Origin: UBA12026 sp035291405
Lineage (GTDB): Bacteria > Patescibacteriota > Microgenomatia > UBA8517
Reading direction: 5' to 3'
NCBI GenBank assembly: GCA_035291405.1
Contig: DATDSD010000033.1
Span: 1-10,685, forward strand
Length of the DNA stretch: 10,685 nt
How positions within the stretch are numbered: the stretch's first letter is position 1; each line of letters starts with the position of its first letter. The position numbers and the translations under genes were made by a program. A model generated the notes under the pieces. It ran no database searches. It was not told the DNA's origin and worked only from the letters and a program-made list of their open reading frames with translations. Positions 1 through 9,200 of this stretch are shown one piece after another.

Positions 1-1
1 A

Positions 2-379
2 GCTACCGCTGGTGAATCTATAAGTTGTATTCAAGATACCACTTGTGGCGCCACACCTTGTACTCATGTAACTTTACAAGACTGGACGACTGATCCTAAT
101 AGTTATCCAGGGCTTGGTTATTCTCTTGAAGATGTATCAGGCGCAGGAACAGATGCTTATTTTGAATGGGATGATTCAGGAGCCAACTTTAACGCAAAAC
201 AGTTCGCTGATCAAGAAGCGACTGAAGCAAGAGCTGATTCTGGTGCAGAGTTAATGGCTAATGCCGGTCCAGTTGCCGGATCAAGTGTCTATGTTTGCTA
301 TAGAATAGATATTACTGCTACACAACCAGCTGGATATTACTATAATAAAGTAAAGTACACAGCAGTGCCAACCTTTTAA
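2..379 (+). CDS. C-terminal fragment of a secreted/surface protein
   Basis: The reading frame is open from the window edge to a TAA at 377-379 and gives 125 residues; the start lies outside the window. The composition (rich in Ala, Thr, Gly, Asp and aromatic residues, few Lys) and the beta-strand-like final segment (YYYNKVKYTAVPTF) resemble the ends of extracellular beta-sandwich proteins. Three cysteines lie near the beginning and one sits in VYVCYR near the end, which could form disulfides outside the cell. No membrane anchor or sortase motif follows. The next gene, a DUF916-like membrane protein, starts five bases after this stop, so the two are probably co-transcribed. In Firmicutes, DUF916 proteins are encoded beside the WxL surface proteins they bind, so this could be the equivalent partner; I see no convincing WxL motif, and that role is inference. 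That the frame is coding is fairly safe; its function is unknown. Confidence 0.75.
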   Translation, partial: ATAGESISCIQDTTCGATPCTHVTLQDWTTDPNSYPGLGYSLEDVSGAGTDAYFEWDDSGANFNAKQFADQEATEARADSGAELMANAGPVAGSSVYVCYRIDITATQPAGYYYNKVKYTAVPTF

Positions 380-384
380 AAAAT

Positions 385-1359
385 ATGAAAAAAATACTTG
401 CCCTAATCATATCTTTAAGTGCGATTACTATCTTTGTAGCTAATGTTAAGGCCCAAGACAGAATTCCTTTAGTTGTTGCTCCAGCAAGACAAAATGTAGC
501 CCTAGATGCGGGCGAAACTGAGAACTTGTCTATTAAATTTTTTAACGAATCAAATGTGCCAGTTTCCGGTAACATAAGAGCAATTGACTTTATAGTCACA
601 GGTAAAGATGGCTCCCCTGTTTTACTTGAAGATCAGGAAAATGATTGGGTTAAGTTGCCTTTCAGTAAAGCAACAATTCCAGCAGGTGATGTTTTAAGAG
701 TAAATTTCAAAGTGACAGTACCTAAAGATACTCAACCCGGAGGAAGGTATGTTGCCGTTATGTTCGAGCAAACTGGACAGATTCCTGAATCTCAAGTTGA
801 CAACGAAGGAGTTCAGGCAATTTCTTCAAGAATTGTAGGACTTTTGTCAATTAGAATAAATGGTTCTGTTTATGAATCAGCTTTCATAGATGCCTTTAAG
901 GCTCCTGCCTTTTTGGAATTTGGACCGATTCCCGTTTACTTTGAGATTTTAAATAAAGGTGGACTTCACATTACTCCTGCCGGACAATTAACACTTACCA
1001 ACTGGTTTGGTAAAGAAGTTGACAATGTAACCTTGGAATCAAAGAATATATTCCCAAACACCAAAAGAGTGTATGAGGGTAGTTTAGGTAAAACTTGGAT
1101 GTTTGGTAGATACATTGCAAGCCTTACAGCAGCCTATGGTGATCAGGGAAAGACTTTAACTATCAATCAATTTGTCTGGGTAGTTCCAATAACCTTAATC
1201 ATCATCATTGTTCTTGGTTTAATAATCATATCTATGGGTGTTACCCTCATAGTCAAGAGGTTTAAAGCCAAGCAGGTTAAGTTGGAGGAAAAGCTTGAAG
1301 AAGAAATAACAGAACTTGAAACACTTAAAGATAAATTCAAAGACAAACTTCCAAAATAA
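385..1359 (+). CDS. DUF916-like (WxL-interacting-type) membrane-anchored surface protein
   Basis: This 324-residue protein has a Lys-Lys start and hydrophobic signal peptide (about 1-23, likely cut after VKA before QD). A DUF916-like beta-sandwich follows (about 27-160; RIPLVVAPARQNVALDAGET, with PGGRYVAVMF at 118-127), then a second beta domain (about 165-262). A strong membrane helix spans about 266-290, and a Lys/Glu-rich, probably helical tail (292-324) lies in the cytoplasm. This order matches the Firmicute WxL-interacting proteins (DUF916, DUF3324, TM, basic tail), which hold partner proteins at the cell wall by binding peptidoglycan and WxL domains. The fold assignment is from pattern recognition; a role in anchoring the upstream product is inferred from the five-base spacing. 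The ATG at 385 is chosen because it begins the signal peptide. No Shine-Dalgarno sequence is visible, so translation may be coupled to the preceding gene. Confidence 0.85.
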   Translation: MKKILALIISLSAITIFVANVKAQDRIPLVVAPARQNVALDAGETENLSIKFFNESNVPVSGNIRAIDFIVTGKDGSPVLLEDQENDWVKLPFSKATIPAGDVLRVNFKVTVPKDTQPGGRYVAVMFEQTGQIPESQVDNEGVQAISSRIVGLLSIRINGSVYESAFIDAFKAPAFLEFGPIPVYFEILNKGGLHITPAGQLTLTNWFGKEVDNVTLESKNIFPNTKRVYEGSLGKTWMFGRYIASLTAAYGDQGKTLTINQFVWVVPITLIIIIVLGLIIISMGVTLIVKRFKAKQVKLEEKLEEEITELETLKDKFKDKLPK

Positions 1360-1365
1360 GTATTT

Positions 1366-2316
1366 TTAGACCCCCGTCTTAATATATCGAGCAATTATCT
1401 TTTTACTACCTTTCTTTCTTCTTGTGGGCTCTTTTAAGACCTTTATTCCTAGAACCATGATGACAAGTAGCTCTAAGATAATTAGAAGCCAAATTCTATT
1501 GATTAAAAGGAAATCTTTTAAGTTCCAAAGACCGGATTCCACTTCCGATATTACAAAATAAGTTAAAGTAGTACTTTTTGCAGTTAAGTCTTCCCCTATT
1601 CTTCCTGAGGTAAAAAGCTTGTATGTTGTAGCGTCTGAGCTGGGAAGAGAAAATTCATAACTACCGTCACTTTTTGCTTGGACTTCATAATCGGGAATAT
1701 AGTAAGCATTTACTGTACTTACAAGAGAAAGACTATTGCCTTGGTCTTTAGCCATATAGACATTTACCTTGGAATCTGGAATAGAAAATCCGGTTACCAA
1801 ACTTGTGTCCCCTACAACCACATTGTTTTTATCTAATGAGATGGTAGGAGAAAGTAAAATTGGACCCACTTCAAGCGGAATACTGCAGTCAAGTGGAAGG
1901 CCAGGAATACAAGAAGGTTGTGTAACCCTTTTTTCAGAATCTATAGCCTGTAAACAAAGTTCTGGATAAAAAGCAGTGTATGAGTAAATTGCATCAAAAC
2001 GGAAAAAGCCGTTTTTTTGAGAGACTACTCTTTCAGAAACACCAATACCGGTTAGGCTTACTTCGGCTTCAGCTGGACCATAACCGTAGATAGAAAGAGT
2101 CGGCGATTTGAATCTTCTTAAAGGTGGTATGGGTAACATGTAGGGACCGGCAGTAGGTGTTACTGTTGGTGTCGCTGTAGAGGTAGGTGAAGTTGTACTT
2201 GAGACAGAAGTTGAAGTTGCGGTAGCTGTTGAAGTTGGTGTAGCTGTTGGCGTTGATGGAACAATCACCTGGCCAATCGTAGTATCAATTGTGACATCTG
2301 GAGCAGTGGTTTCCAT
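1366..2316 (-). CDS. Ser/Thr/Pro-rich Ig-like protein with C-terminal membrane anchor
   Basis: The 316-residue product begins with a short segment (METTAPDVTIDTTIGQ). A Ser/Thr/Pro/Ala low-complexity linker follows (about 20-57), then a probable Ig-like or carboxypeptidase-regulatory-like beta domain (about 70-130; SIYGYGPAEAEVSLTG, then NGFFRFDAI). A cysteine-containing segment (C121, C136, C144) precedes a second beta domain (about 152-258; KVNVYMAKD, SDGSYEFSLP). One membrane helix lies at about 274-291 and the tail is very basic (RRKKGSKK). By the positive-inside rule the tail is cytoplasmic and the large N-terminal part should be outside, yet there is no signal peptide. The start is well constrained: a TGA in the same frame lies at 2325-2323, and this ATG is the first start after it. 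It begins two bases after the upstream gene's stop, so translational coupling is likely. The function is unrecognised; a surface stalk or envelope-spanning structural protein is plausible. Confidence 0.8.
   Translation of the reverse strand: METTAPDVTIDTTIGQVIVPSTPTATPTSTATATSTSVSSTTSPTSTATPTVTPTAGPYMLPIPPLRRFKSPTLSIYGYGPAEAEVSLTGIGVSERVVSQKNGFFRFDAIYSYTAFYPELCLQAIDSEKRVTQPSCIPGLPLDCSIPLEVGPILLSPTISLDKNNVVVGDTSLVTGFSIPDSKVNVYMAKDQGNSLSLVSTVNAYYIPDYEVQAKSDGSYEFSLPSSDATTYKLFTSGRIGEDLTAKSTTLTYFVISEVESGLWNLKDFLLINRIWLLIILELLVIMVLGIKVLKEPTRRKKGSKKIIARYIKTGV
2146..2256 (-). repeat. Low-complexity Ser/Thr/Pro/Ala-coding tract
   Basis: This degenerate repeat encodes alternating Thr with Pro, Ala, Ser or Val (PTATPTSTATATSTSV-like) across residues about 21-57 of the minus-strand Ig-like protein. 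Such linkers usually lie outside the cell and may be glycosylated. The tract is a plausible site of length variation by slippage, though its codons are not identical copies. Confidence 0.7.
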
Positions 2317-2318
2317 AA

Positions 2319-2780
2319 TTAATCAAAAACAACTTTAGTCCTCTGAGGTAAGATTATACCTGCAGCTTCAACTTCAAGATAAAAAACACCGGTTTTAGTT
2401 GAACTAATATCAAAAATGGCTTTACCCACTTCATCTGTTAACGCCTGTATCTCCCTTACTGTTAGTCCACTACCCTCTCGTATTGACACCTTCTTGTCAA
2501 CAATACCGCCTCCTTTCTCATCTAAAACGAATACAGTAACTCTAATTAAGTCTCCATTTGCTTTGGCCCGAACAGGTGAAGAAAAAACATACGAATTAGC
2601 AATAGAAATTGAAGAGCTTACATTGACTTTTCTAGCCTTTGGAGTAATGGAAGTTCTCTGGTTGATAAATAATAAAATTATTATTAAAATAATAACTAAT
2701 ATAGAAACAGCAAATACCCATATAGTTATCTTTTTGGACTTGTTTTCGTTTTCTGATTCCACAAAATAAATATACTCCAT
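2319..2780 (-). CDS. Membrane-anchored Big_1/invasin-type Ig-like domain protein
   Basis: From the ATG at 2780 this is a 153-residue protein. A short polar, charged N-terminus (ESENENKSKK) precedes a strong membrane helix (about 19-39, VFAVSILVIILIIILLFI). An extracellular linker leads to a bacterial Ig-like domain of the Big_1/invasin type (about 70-153), with the typical pattern ANGDLIRVTVFVLDEKGGG, TDEVGKAIFDISSTKTGVFYLEVEA and a final KVVF strand. The frame stays open up to 2942, but the extra 54 residues look like AT-rich intergenic sequence, so the internal ATG is preferred. A GTG at 2762, with GGAG twelve bases ahead, is an alternative that keeps the helix. Predicted topology is N-terminus inside and Ig domain outside. 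It is the first gene of a two-gene operon with the Ser/Thr-rich protein. Such domains usually serve as spacers or adhesion modules; the partner is unknown. Confidence 0.78.
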   Translation of the reverse strand: MEYIYFVESENENKSKKITIWVFAVSILVIILIIILLFINQRTSITPKARKVNVSSSISIANSYVFSSPVRAKANGDLIRVTVFVLDEKGGGIVDKKVSIREGSGLTVREIQALTDEVGKAIFDISSTKTGVFYLEVEAAGIILPQRTKVVFD

Positions 2781-3226
2781 AAACAAGGGCCAAAACAACC
2801 CCAATTCTACCTTAGCAATTAAAGTAATTAACCGCCAATTTTTCCAAAAGTTTAAATTCAAAATATAAAAAAATAATATCCTTACGTCCTGCGTTAATAC
2901 ATTTATTTTCCGATAGCTAACAAATAATACACAAACAGTCAATTTATTCTCCGCAATTTACCGCATAACTAACATTAATTGAACCTAGGCACCTAAAAAT
3001 AGATCCTATAGGAATAAATATGCATGTTATATGTGTGGCAATAGATAGTTATTGATATAGTTAAGTTATTAAATATGAGTGCGGAAATAAAGTTATTTGT
3101 CGTGTGAAATATGATATAAAACTATGCTCATCAACAATAACATTTAGGCACTTGACAGCTTCATTATGTATATTAATATTAGTATAGATAAGTATAATCA
3201 ATATAATTCAAGGCTATATAAATAAC
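2781..3226. other. AT-rich divergent intergenic region
   Basis: About 450 bases separate the minus-strand pair from the giant plus-strand gene. I see no credible coding sequence beyond the open upstream extension of the minus-strand frame (2781-2942), and no tRNA-like or riboswitch-like structure. The right half carries promoter-like elements for the plus-strand gene. Smaller marks include a perfect 10-base palindrome TCCTATAGGA at 3004-3013 and a 7-base direct repeat TAGGCAC at 2986-2992 and 3145-3151. For the minus strand only a weak TTGACT-like -35 (2942-2937) without a good -10 was found. Confidence 0.7.
3152..3207 (+). promoter_or_regulatory. Candidate promoter(s) for the giant fibre gene
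   Basis: A consensus -35 TTGACA lies at 3152-3157. With a 16-base spacer it is followed by TAATAT (3174-3179, four of six matches to TATAAT), predicting a start near 3186 and a leader of about 40 bases. Two exact TATAAT hexamers follow at 3193-3198 and 3202-3207 with poor -35 partners (TTAGTA at 3179-3184 for the second); the last would give a leader of only about 13 bases. In DNA this AT-rich, -10 matches occur by chance, so the TTGACA is the more informative signal. Ribosome binding is weak: only AAGG at 3210-3213, thirteen bases before the ATG. Confidence 0.45.
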
Positions 3227-6200
3227 ATGCGGAAAATTGTAAATAATGACCAGGTTAATAATTTTTTAAAATATTTGATATTGCATGGTGTTTCAAAGAA
3301 ATCCATTAAGTTTTACAAATCTGATTTAAATAATTTTCTCTCTTGGGCAAAGAATAAAAGACTTGATAACAACCTGATTAAAGAGTTTGTTAGTTCTCAA
3401 GTTAAGACTACCCCACCCTCAACAATTAACAGAAGGCTTTCTACCCTTCGTGCTTACTCACAGTTTTTGGACAAGAATTTTATGTTAGGTGTTGAGAACA
3501 TACCAAAAATTTTTACTCTTAAAAACAATCTTAATAAAATATTAAAATCTTCTCCGTATAGGCTAATACAAGAAACCATTATTGCTAAATTTGACGCAAG
3601 ACCTAAACTTCAAGGATTATTCGAAAAGATTTTTTTTAATCGACCAAACTGGTATAAAACATATCATTCATATCCTGTTGCTAATTATATTCATATTGCT
3701 ATCTTGGTCTTATTCTGTGCTGTTGCAGGCTATGCCTTTTACGATCAGGTCATAAATACTGCAAAATCGTCCCTTGCCTATCCTTCAACTCCTGTTACCC
3801 CCAACAGATACTTATCCTTTCAAGGAAGGCTTACCAATAACCTAGGTAATCCTATTACAACAGCCAGAGATATTACCTTTAAACTTTATACTGCTTCCTC
3901 CGGCGGTACTACATTGTGGGATTCAACTGCTTGTTCCATAACTCCAGACGGTGACGGAATATTTTCAACTCTATTGGGTTCTACTTGTGGTGGGGCTATT
4001 GCTTCATCGGTATTTTCAGAAAATGCTTCAGTCTGGGTAGGTGTAACTGTAGGGGCAGATGCGGAGGCAGCACCCAGAATTCAAATTGCAACGGTTGGAT
4101 ATGCCCTAAACTCAGAAACTCTTCAGGGCTTTCCACTTGGAACCGGAACATCAACTGTTCCCTATCTTAATTCCAGCGGTGAACTTGTAATTGCGGCTGC
4201 TTCTCCCAAGATACAATCAACGTCAGGCACATTTGCTGTTGAAGGAGTTGCTTTGACGTTAACTACTCCAAACACATCAAACGGTATCATAACCATTAAT
4301 CCTGACGGTACAGGGACCTTGGATCTAACATTTGAAGGGGCAGCTGCAGGAGGTAGTGCAAACGGATTTATCAATGCAACAAATGCAAACATAACTTCAG
4401 GGGCGTTATACGGAGGAACTGTTGCATCAGCTGCTACCGGATATAACTTCATAGATTTTAAGTCTGGAGTCTCCCCCACTTCCAAATTTTCAGTAAACGA
4501 CGCGGGAAATATTACAACTGCAGGAGATGTAGCAATTGGTGGAGGAAACATTAATCCTTCAGCGGCTTTAACAATTGGAGATAACGGAGACACTTTAGTC
4601 CTTGATTCTTCAGATTGGGATATCAACGCAACAGGAGACATGACAGGAATTGGAAACATTACCGCTGATGGAACAATTTCATTTACAGGAACAACAATTG
4701 GATTAGGTACTTCTAATTCAGCAACAACTTTTAATGTAGGAACAGGAACGGGTGGAAACACTTTTAATATAGCCACAAACAATACAACCAAAGATACTGT
4801 TAATATCGGTTCTGCTCTTGACGATGTCATCATAAACGGAGCTGGGACGGGATCTTTAATTAACTTTGCTAATTTTGATGTTGAGGCTGATGGAGATATT
4901 GTAACCGCAGGAGATTTAAATGTTAATGGAGACAATATCACAGCTGATGGAGTCTTAGTTGTTGACGGAGCTGGTTTAACACTACAAACAACAGGAGCAG
5001 GAACAGACATCACAATTAATGCGGTTGATCAAATAATTTTAACTGACTTTGCTTCATGTACATCACTTGAAACTGTTGGGGGAGTCTTAACTTGCGGAAG
5101 TGATGATGGTGGAGCAACAGCATGGGATGATATTGGAGATCCTGATGCTGCAGCAGACATTGCCTTTGCCGAATATGCAGAAACTTTAAGTTGGAATACA
5201 GCTGCCAGTTCAGCAGCATTTAATGGTTTAACTTTTCAAATAACAAATGATGCTGGAACTGATGGAGGAACACAACAATTACTTGTACTTAATAATGTAG
5301 ATGACGCAGGCTCAACAGGAACTACAGAATCGTTATTAACCATTGTGAACAACGATGCAAACGAAGCTGTAACTGATGGGATACTCTTTGGAGCAGGTGG
5401 AGCTGGAACTGACTTTACCGATGGAATTGACTTTTCAGCGGCAAATTTAACCCGTGAGATAGTTTTGGAAAATGGTGAAGCAATAATAGGTCAAACTGCA
5501 GATACCATAACCTTTGAAGATGATGACGGAACAGACTATGCAACATTATCAGCCTCCGCTTTAACTGTAACAGGAGATTTAACAATTTCAGGAGATGATC
5601 TTTATATGACAACAAACACTGCAAATTACTTTCTAATGGCTGATGGAACAAACTACAATCCCACTTCCCCAGCAGATGCAAGAACAGGATTAGGACTAAC
5701 TGCAGGAGGAACAGGAGATATTTGGGTAGAAAAGGCAGGAGATACAATGACTGGAGCTTTGAAAATAAATGCAAATTCCACAACAGCATTTTTTGTAGAA
5801 CAAGATGGAGTAAAAGATAACACTTTTATAGTAGATACAACCAATGGAGCCGTAGGAATAGGCACTGCTCCATCCTCAACATATGCATTACAAGCATACA
5901 GATTGGCAGGTGCATCAAGTGAGGTGGCTATTCGCGGATATACAAATGTTGCAAATTCAACTTATTCCAATGCATCAGCACTTGACTTTTTAGCAGCGGC
6001 AGGTAATTCAAGCGGAGCATTAAGTTCTTTAATAGGTATTAATGGTACTCTACAATTTAATGGAACAGGTACTGGCACATTAACAACAGGGACATCAATG
6101 AATATTGGTGCCAGACAATCTAGTGCAAACGCTATAACAACACTTAATGGAGCTTCGTCAACATTAACACTCGATGCATCAAAAGGAACAGTTTCATATG

Positions 6201-9200
6201 GAAATAATTATTCCGCAGGATTTACTGTTGGAAGCGGTACAACGCTATCACAGTGGGTAGGATATAACATTGGCACTCTTTCAAATAGCGGAACTGTAAC
6301 TAATGCTTATGGACTAAAGATGCCAGACATTAATATTGGCGGAACTTCAAACTATGCAATTCAAACTAATGCAGGAAATATTGTTTTTAATGAGGGTGGG
6401 GATGCTAGTACAGATTTAAGAGTTGAGGGTGATACTGATGCTAATTTACTTTTTGTTGATGCATCAAGTGACAATGTAGGAATTGGAGTTGCTGATCCTG
6501 ATACAAAACTAGAAGTATTTCATGCAGGTAATCAACTAAAACTATCATTTGATGCTACAGATAACACAACTTTTGGTGTTGATACTGATGGCAATTTGAC
6601 AATTGATGGTTCAGGCACCAAGACCATTATTTCAGATGATCTTCAAATCACAGGTGCTGATATTTTAGATACCAATGGCAACGAATTTTTGAGGTTTACC
6701 TCTAATGCTTCAGCAGTTAATGAATTAACAATTGCCAATGCTGCAACAGGAGGAGTTGTAACACTTGCAGCAACAGGTGGAGATACTGATATTGCCCTTT
6801 CAATTGATAGTAAGGGTGCAGACGCAGTTAACATTGCAGGAACATCAACGGGTGGGGTTAATATTGCAGGCTCGGGAACAGGAGATGTAAATATTGCAGG
6901 AGGGTCAGGATCAACAGGATGTACAATTGATAACGCAACAGGTAATTTAACTTGTAGTGGAACTATCTCAGGAACCTTTAGTATTGCCGCCAATTCACTT
7001 GACTTTACTGAATTTAAGGATGGAATGGCACTGGATGCTGATACTTCAATTGCTGCAGGAGCAGGAGAAGAAATAACATATAACAAAACTTTTACCAATG
7101 ATACTTCTGAAAATGGATTCGTCATGAATTTTACAGCTTCCGATACAGGATCTGCGACAACTGCACAATATGGGTTATATCTTGATAATGTGGATTCAAC
7201 TGAAGCTGTAGACTCTTTGATTTCACTTAATAATGCCGATGCTGATGATGCAGTAGGTAGTGCAATATTGTTTACGGCGGGTGGTGCAGGAACAGATTTT
7301 ACATATGGTATTAACTTTGATGCAGCAGATATTGGAACCGCAGAAATAATTTTGGAAAATGCTGAAACAATAGATAACCAAACAGATGGAACAATTGCTC
7401 TTTCTGGAATACTAACTGTCAATGGAACTTCTGGTAATGGAATTGATATTACAAATACTGGAATTACCAATGACATTGTATTACAAAATGATGAAACAAT
7501 TGATAACAATACTGATGATACATTAACTTTAACTGCTACATATACTGCTATCTCAGGAGACTTAAAATTGATAGGAAAAGACATATACGATTCCGTAGGA
7601 ACTACAATGATCAGCTTTGCTCCCAATCCTGCAAATGTAAATAGTTACAATACTTTGGCATATGGCTCATGGTTAATTGAAAACCCCACAAACGATGGAA
7701 TTGCAGCTTTAATGGTCAATCAACAAAAAAGTACTGTTGCTGATATTTTTACAGCTTCCGCCTCAGGATCACCTAAATTTACAATCACAAATTCTGGTGT
7801 TTTAACTTTGGCTAATGGAGAAACTATAGAAAATTCAACAGACAACATTATTAAATTAACAACCGCAACTACAGAATTAACAGGAGATTTAACAATTTCA
7901 GGAGATGATCTATATATGGGAACAAACACAGCAAATTACTTTTTAATGGCAGATGGAACAAACTACAACCCCACTTCCCCTGCCGATGCCAGAACAGGAT
8001 TGGGGCTTGTCGCGGGAGGAGCGGGAGACATCTGGGTAGAAAAAGCAGGAGATACAATGACGGGGGCTTTAACCAACACCTTAGCTTCAGGAAATTCACT
8101 TATTTGGGACACAAACACCTTAATTGTTGATGCTTCTAGTGATAGAGTCGGCATAGGAACAGCAACACCAGCCAACCAATTAGATGTTACAACTGGTGAT
8201 ACCACAAGCACGGCCGTACATATAGGTGAAACTATTAATAATGGAGGTTTTCTATTATCAACAGTGGACAGTCAATTGGTCATGCTAGCAGGGGGAGAAT
8301 ATACCTCCGGCGCTTGGATAGCCCGAGATACTACTTTCTCAGGTATTAATATGTATGGTGGAGATATCTTCTTTTATGGTAACACAGGACTAAGCGATGA
8401 TGGTGCACTTACTCCTTCAGTTTTAATGAATATTGATGGCGCAACTGGTAATGTTGGTGTCGGCATGACAGCGGCAGGAACACAACAATTAGACGTTAAT
8501 GGTGATTTAAGGGTTAGAGGAAGTGATATTACTGATGCAAGTGACGTAACAAGAATTACTCTTGGTGCCACAACCACCTTAACAAATACTACGACTACCC
8601 TCTCGGGGACAACAACCATAACAGCCTCTTCATTGGCTACGCTTACGACATCTTCCGCCCTTGCTCTGGGAGGAGCCACTACCCTAACTTTTACTTCAGA
8701 TAACGCCACTATTTACGGATCAGATTCCGCGAGTGGTAATCTTACTCTTGAAGGGACTAGTAACGCAACAAAAACAAATAGTTATGTTATTCTTCAACCA
8801 ACCAGCGGAAAGGTTGGAGTCAATACCACAACACCTTCTGCAATTTTTGAAATTTCTCCTAATACAGATCTCCCATCGTCAAACGCTTTTGAAGTTCAAG
8901 CTGCAGAGTCTGCAAATTTAAATGACCAAGACGCCGATGATATTACTTTTACTAACGCCACTACTTGCTGGACATATGGGACAGGTTGGGCCCGTAGTGG
9001 AGGGACAGCTCTTCATACGGTATTAAATACTGCTGATTTATCTTGTAATCTAACAGCCGGTTATATCGACAACAATCAAATCTACAGAGTAACCTTTACT
9101 GTTGGAGGAAGAACCGCCGGTACCGTTACCCCCAAGATTGGAACTGCGGCCCACGATTATATTAGCGCCAATGCTTCATATGATATTACTATTGACGCCA

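Noticed and set aside
1368..1379. Small inverted repeat AGAC-CCCC-GTCT between the convergent genes, a possible bidirectional terminator
   Set aside because: The stem is only four pairs and lies within the last codons of the minus-strand gene; too weak to call.
2781..2942. N-terminal extension of the Big_1 protein to an ATG at 2942
   Set aside because: The extra residues resemble translated AT-rich spacer and would put a non-typical segment before a well-formed short N-terminus plus anchor helix; not excluded.
3004..3013. Palindrome TCCTATAGGA as an operator
   Set aside because: A single 10-base copy far from the best promoter, with no second site; insufficient support.
3227..3478. Functional integrase or invertase gene
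   Set aside because: Only the SAM-like half is present; the catalytic domain is absent and the frame continues without a break into a membrane fibre protein.
4162..7626. Long antisense open frames under the giant gene (for example 4162-5013 and 6643-7626, minus)
   Set aside because: They arise from the repetitive GGA/ACA/GAT codon use on the plus strand; their translations are Val/Ser/Pro-rich low complexity without recognisable domains.
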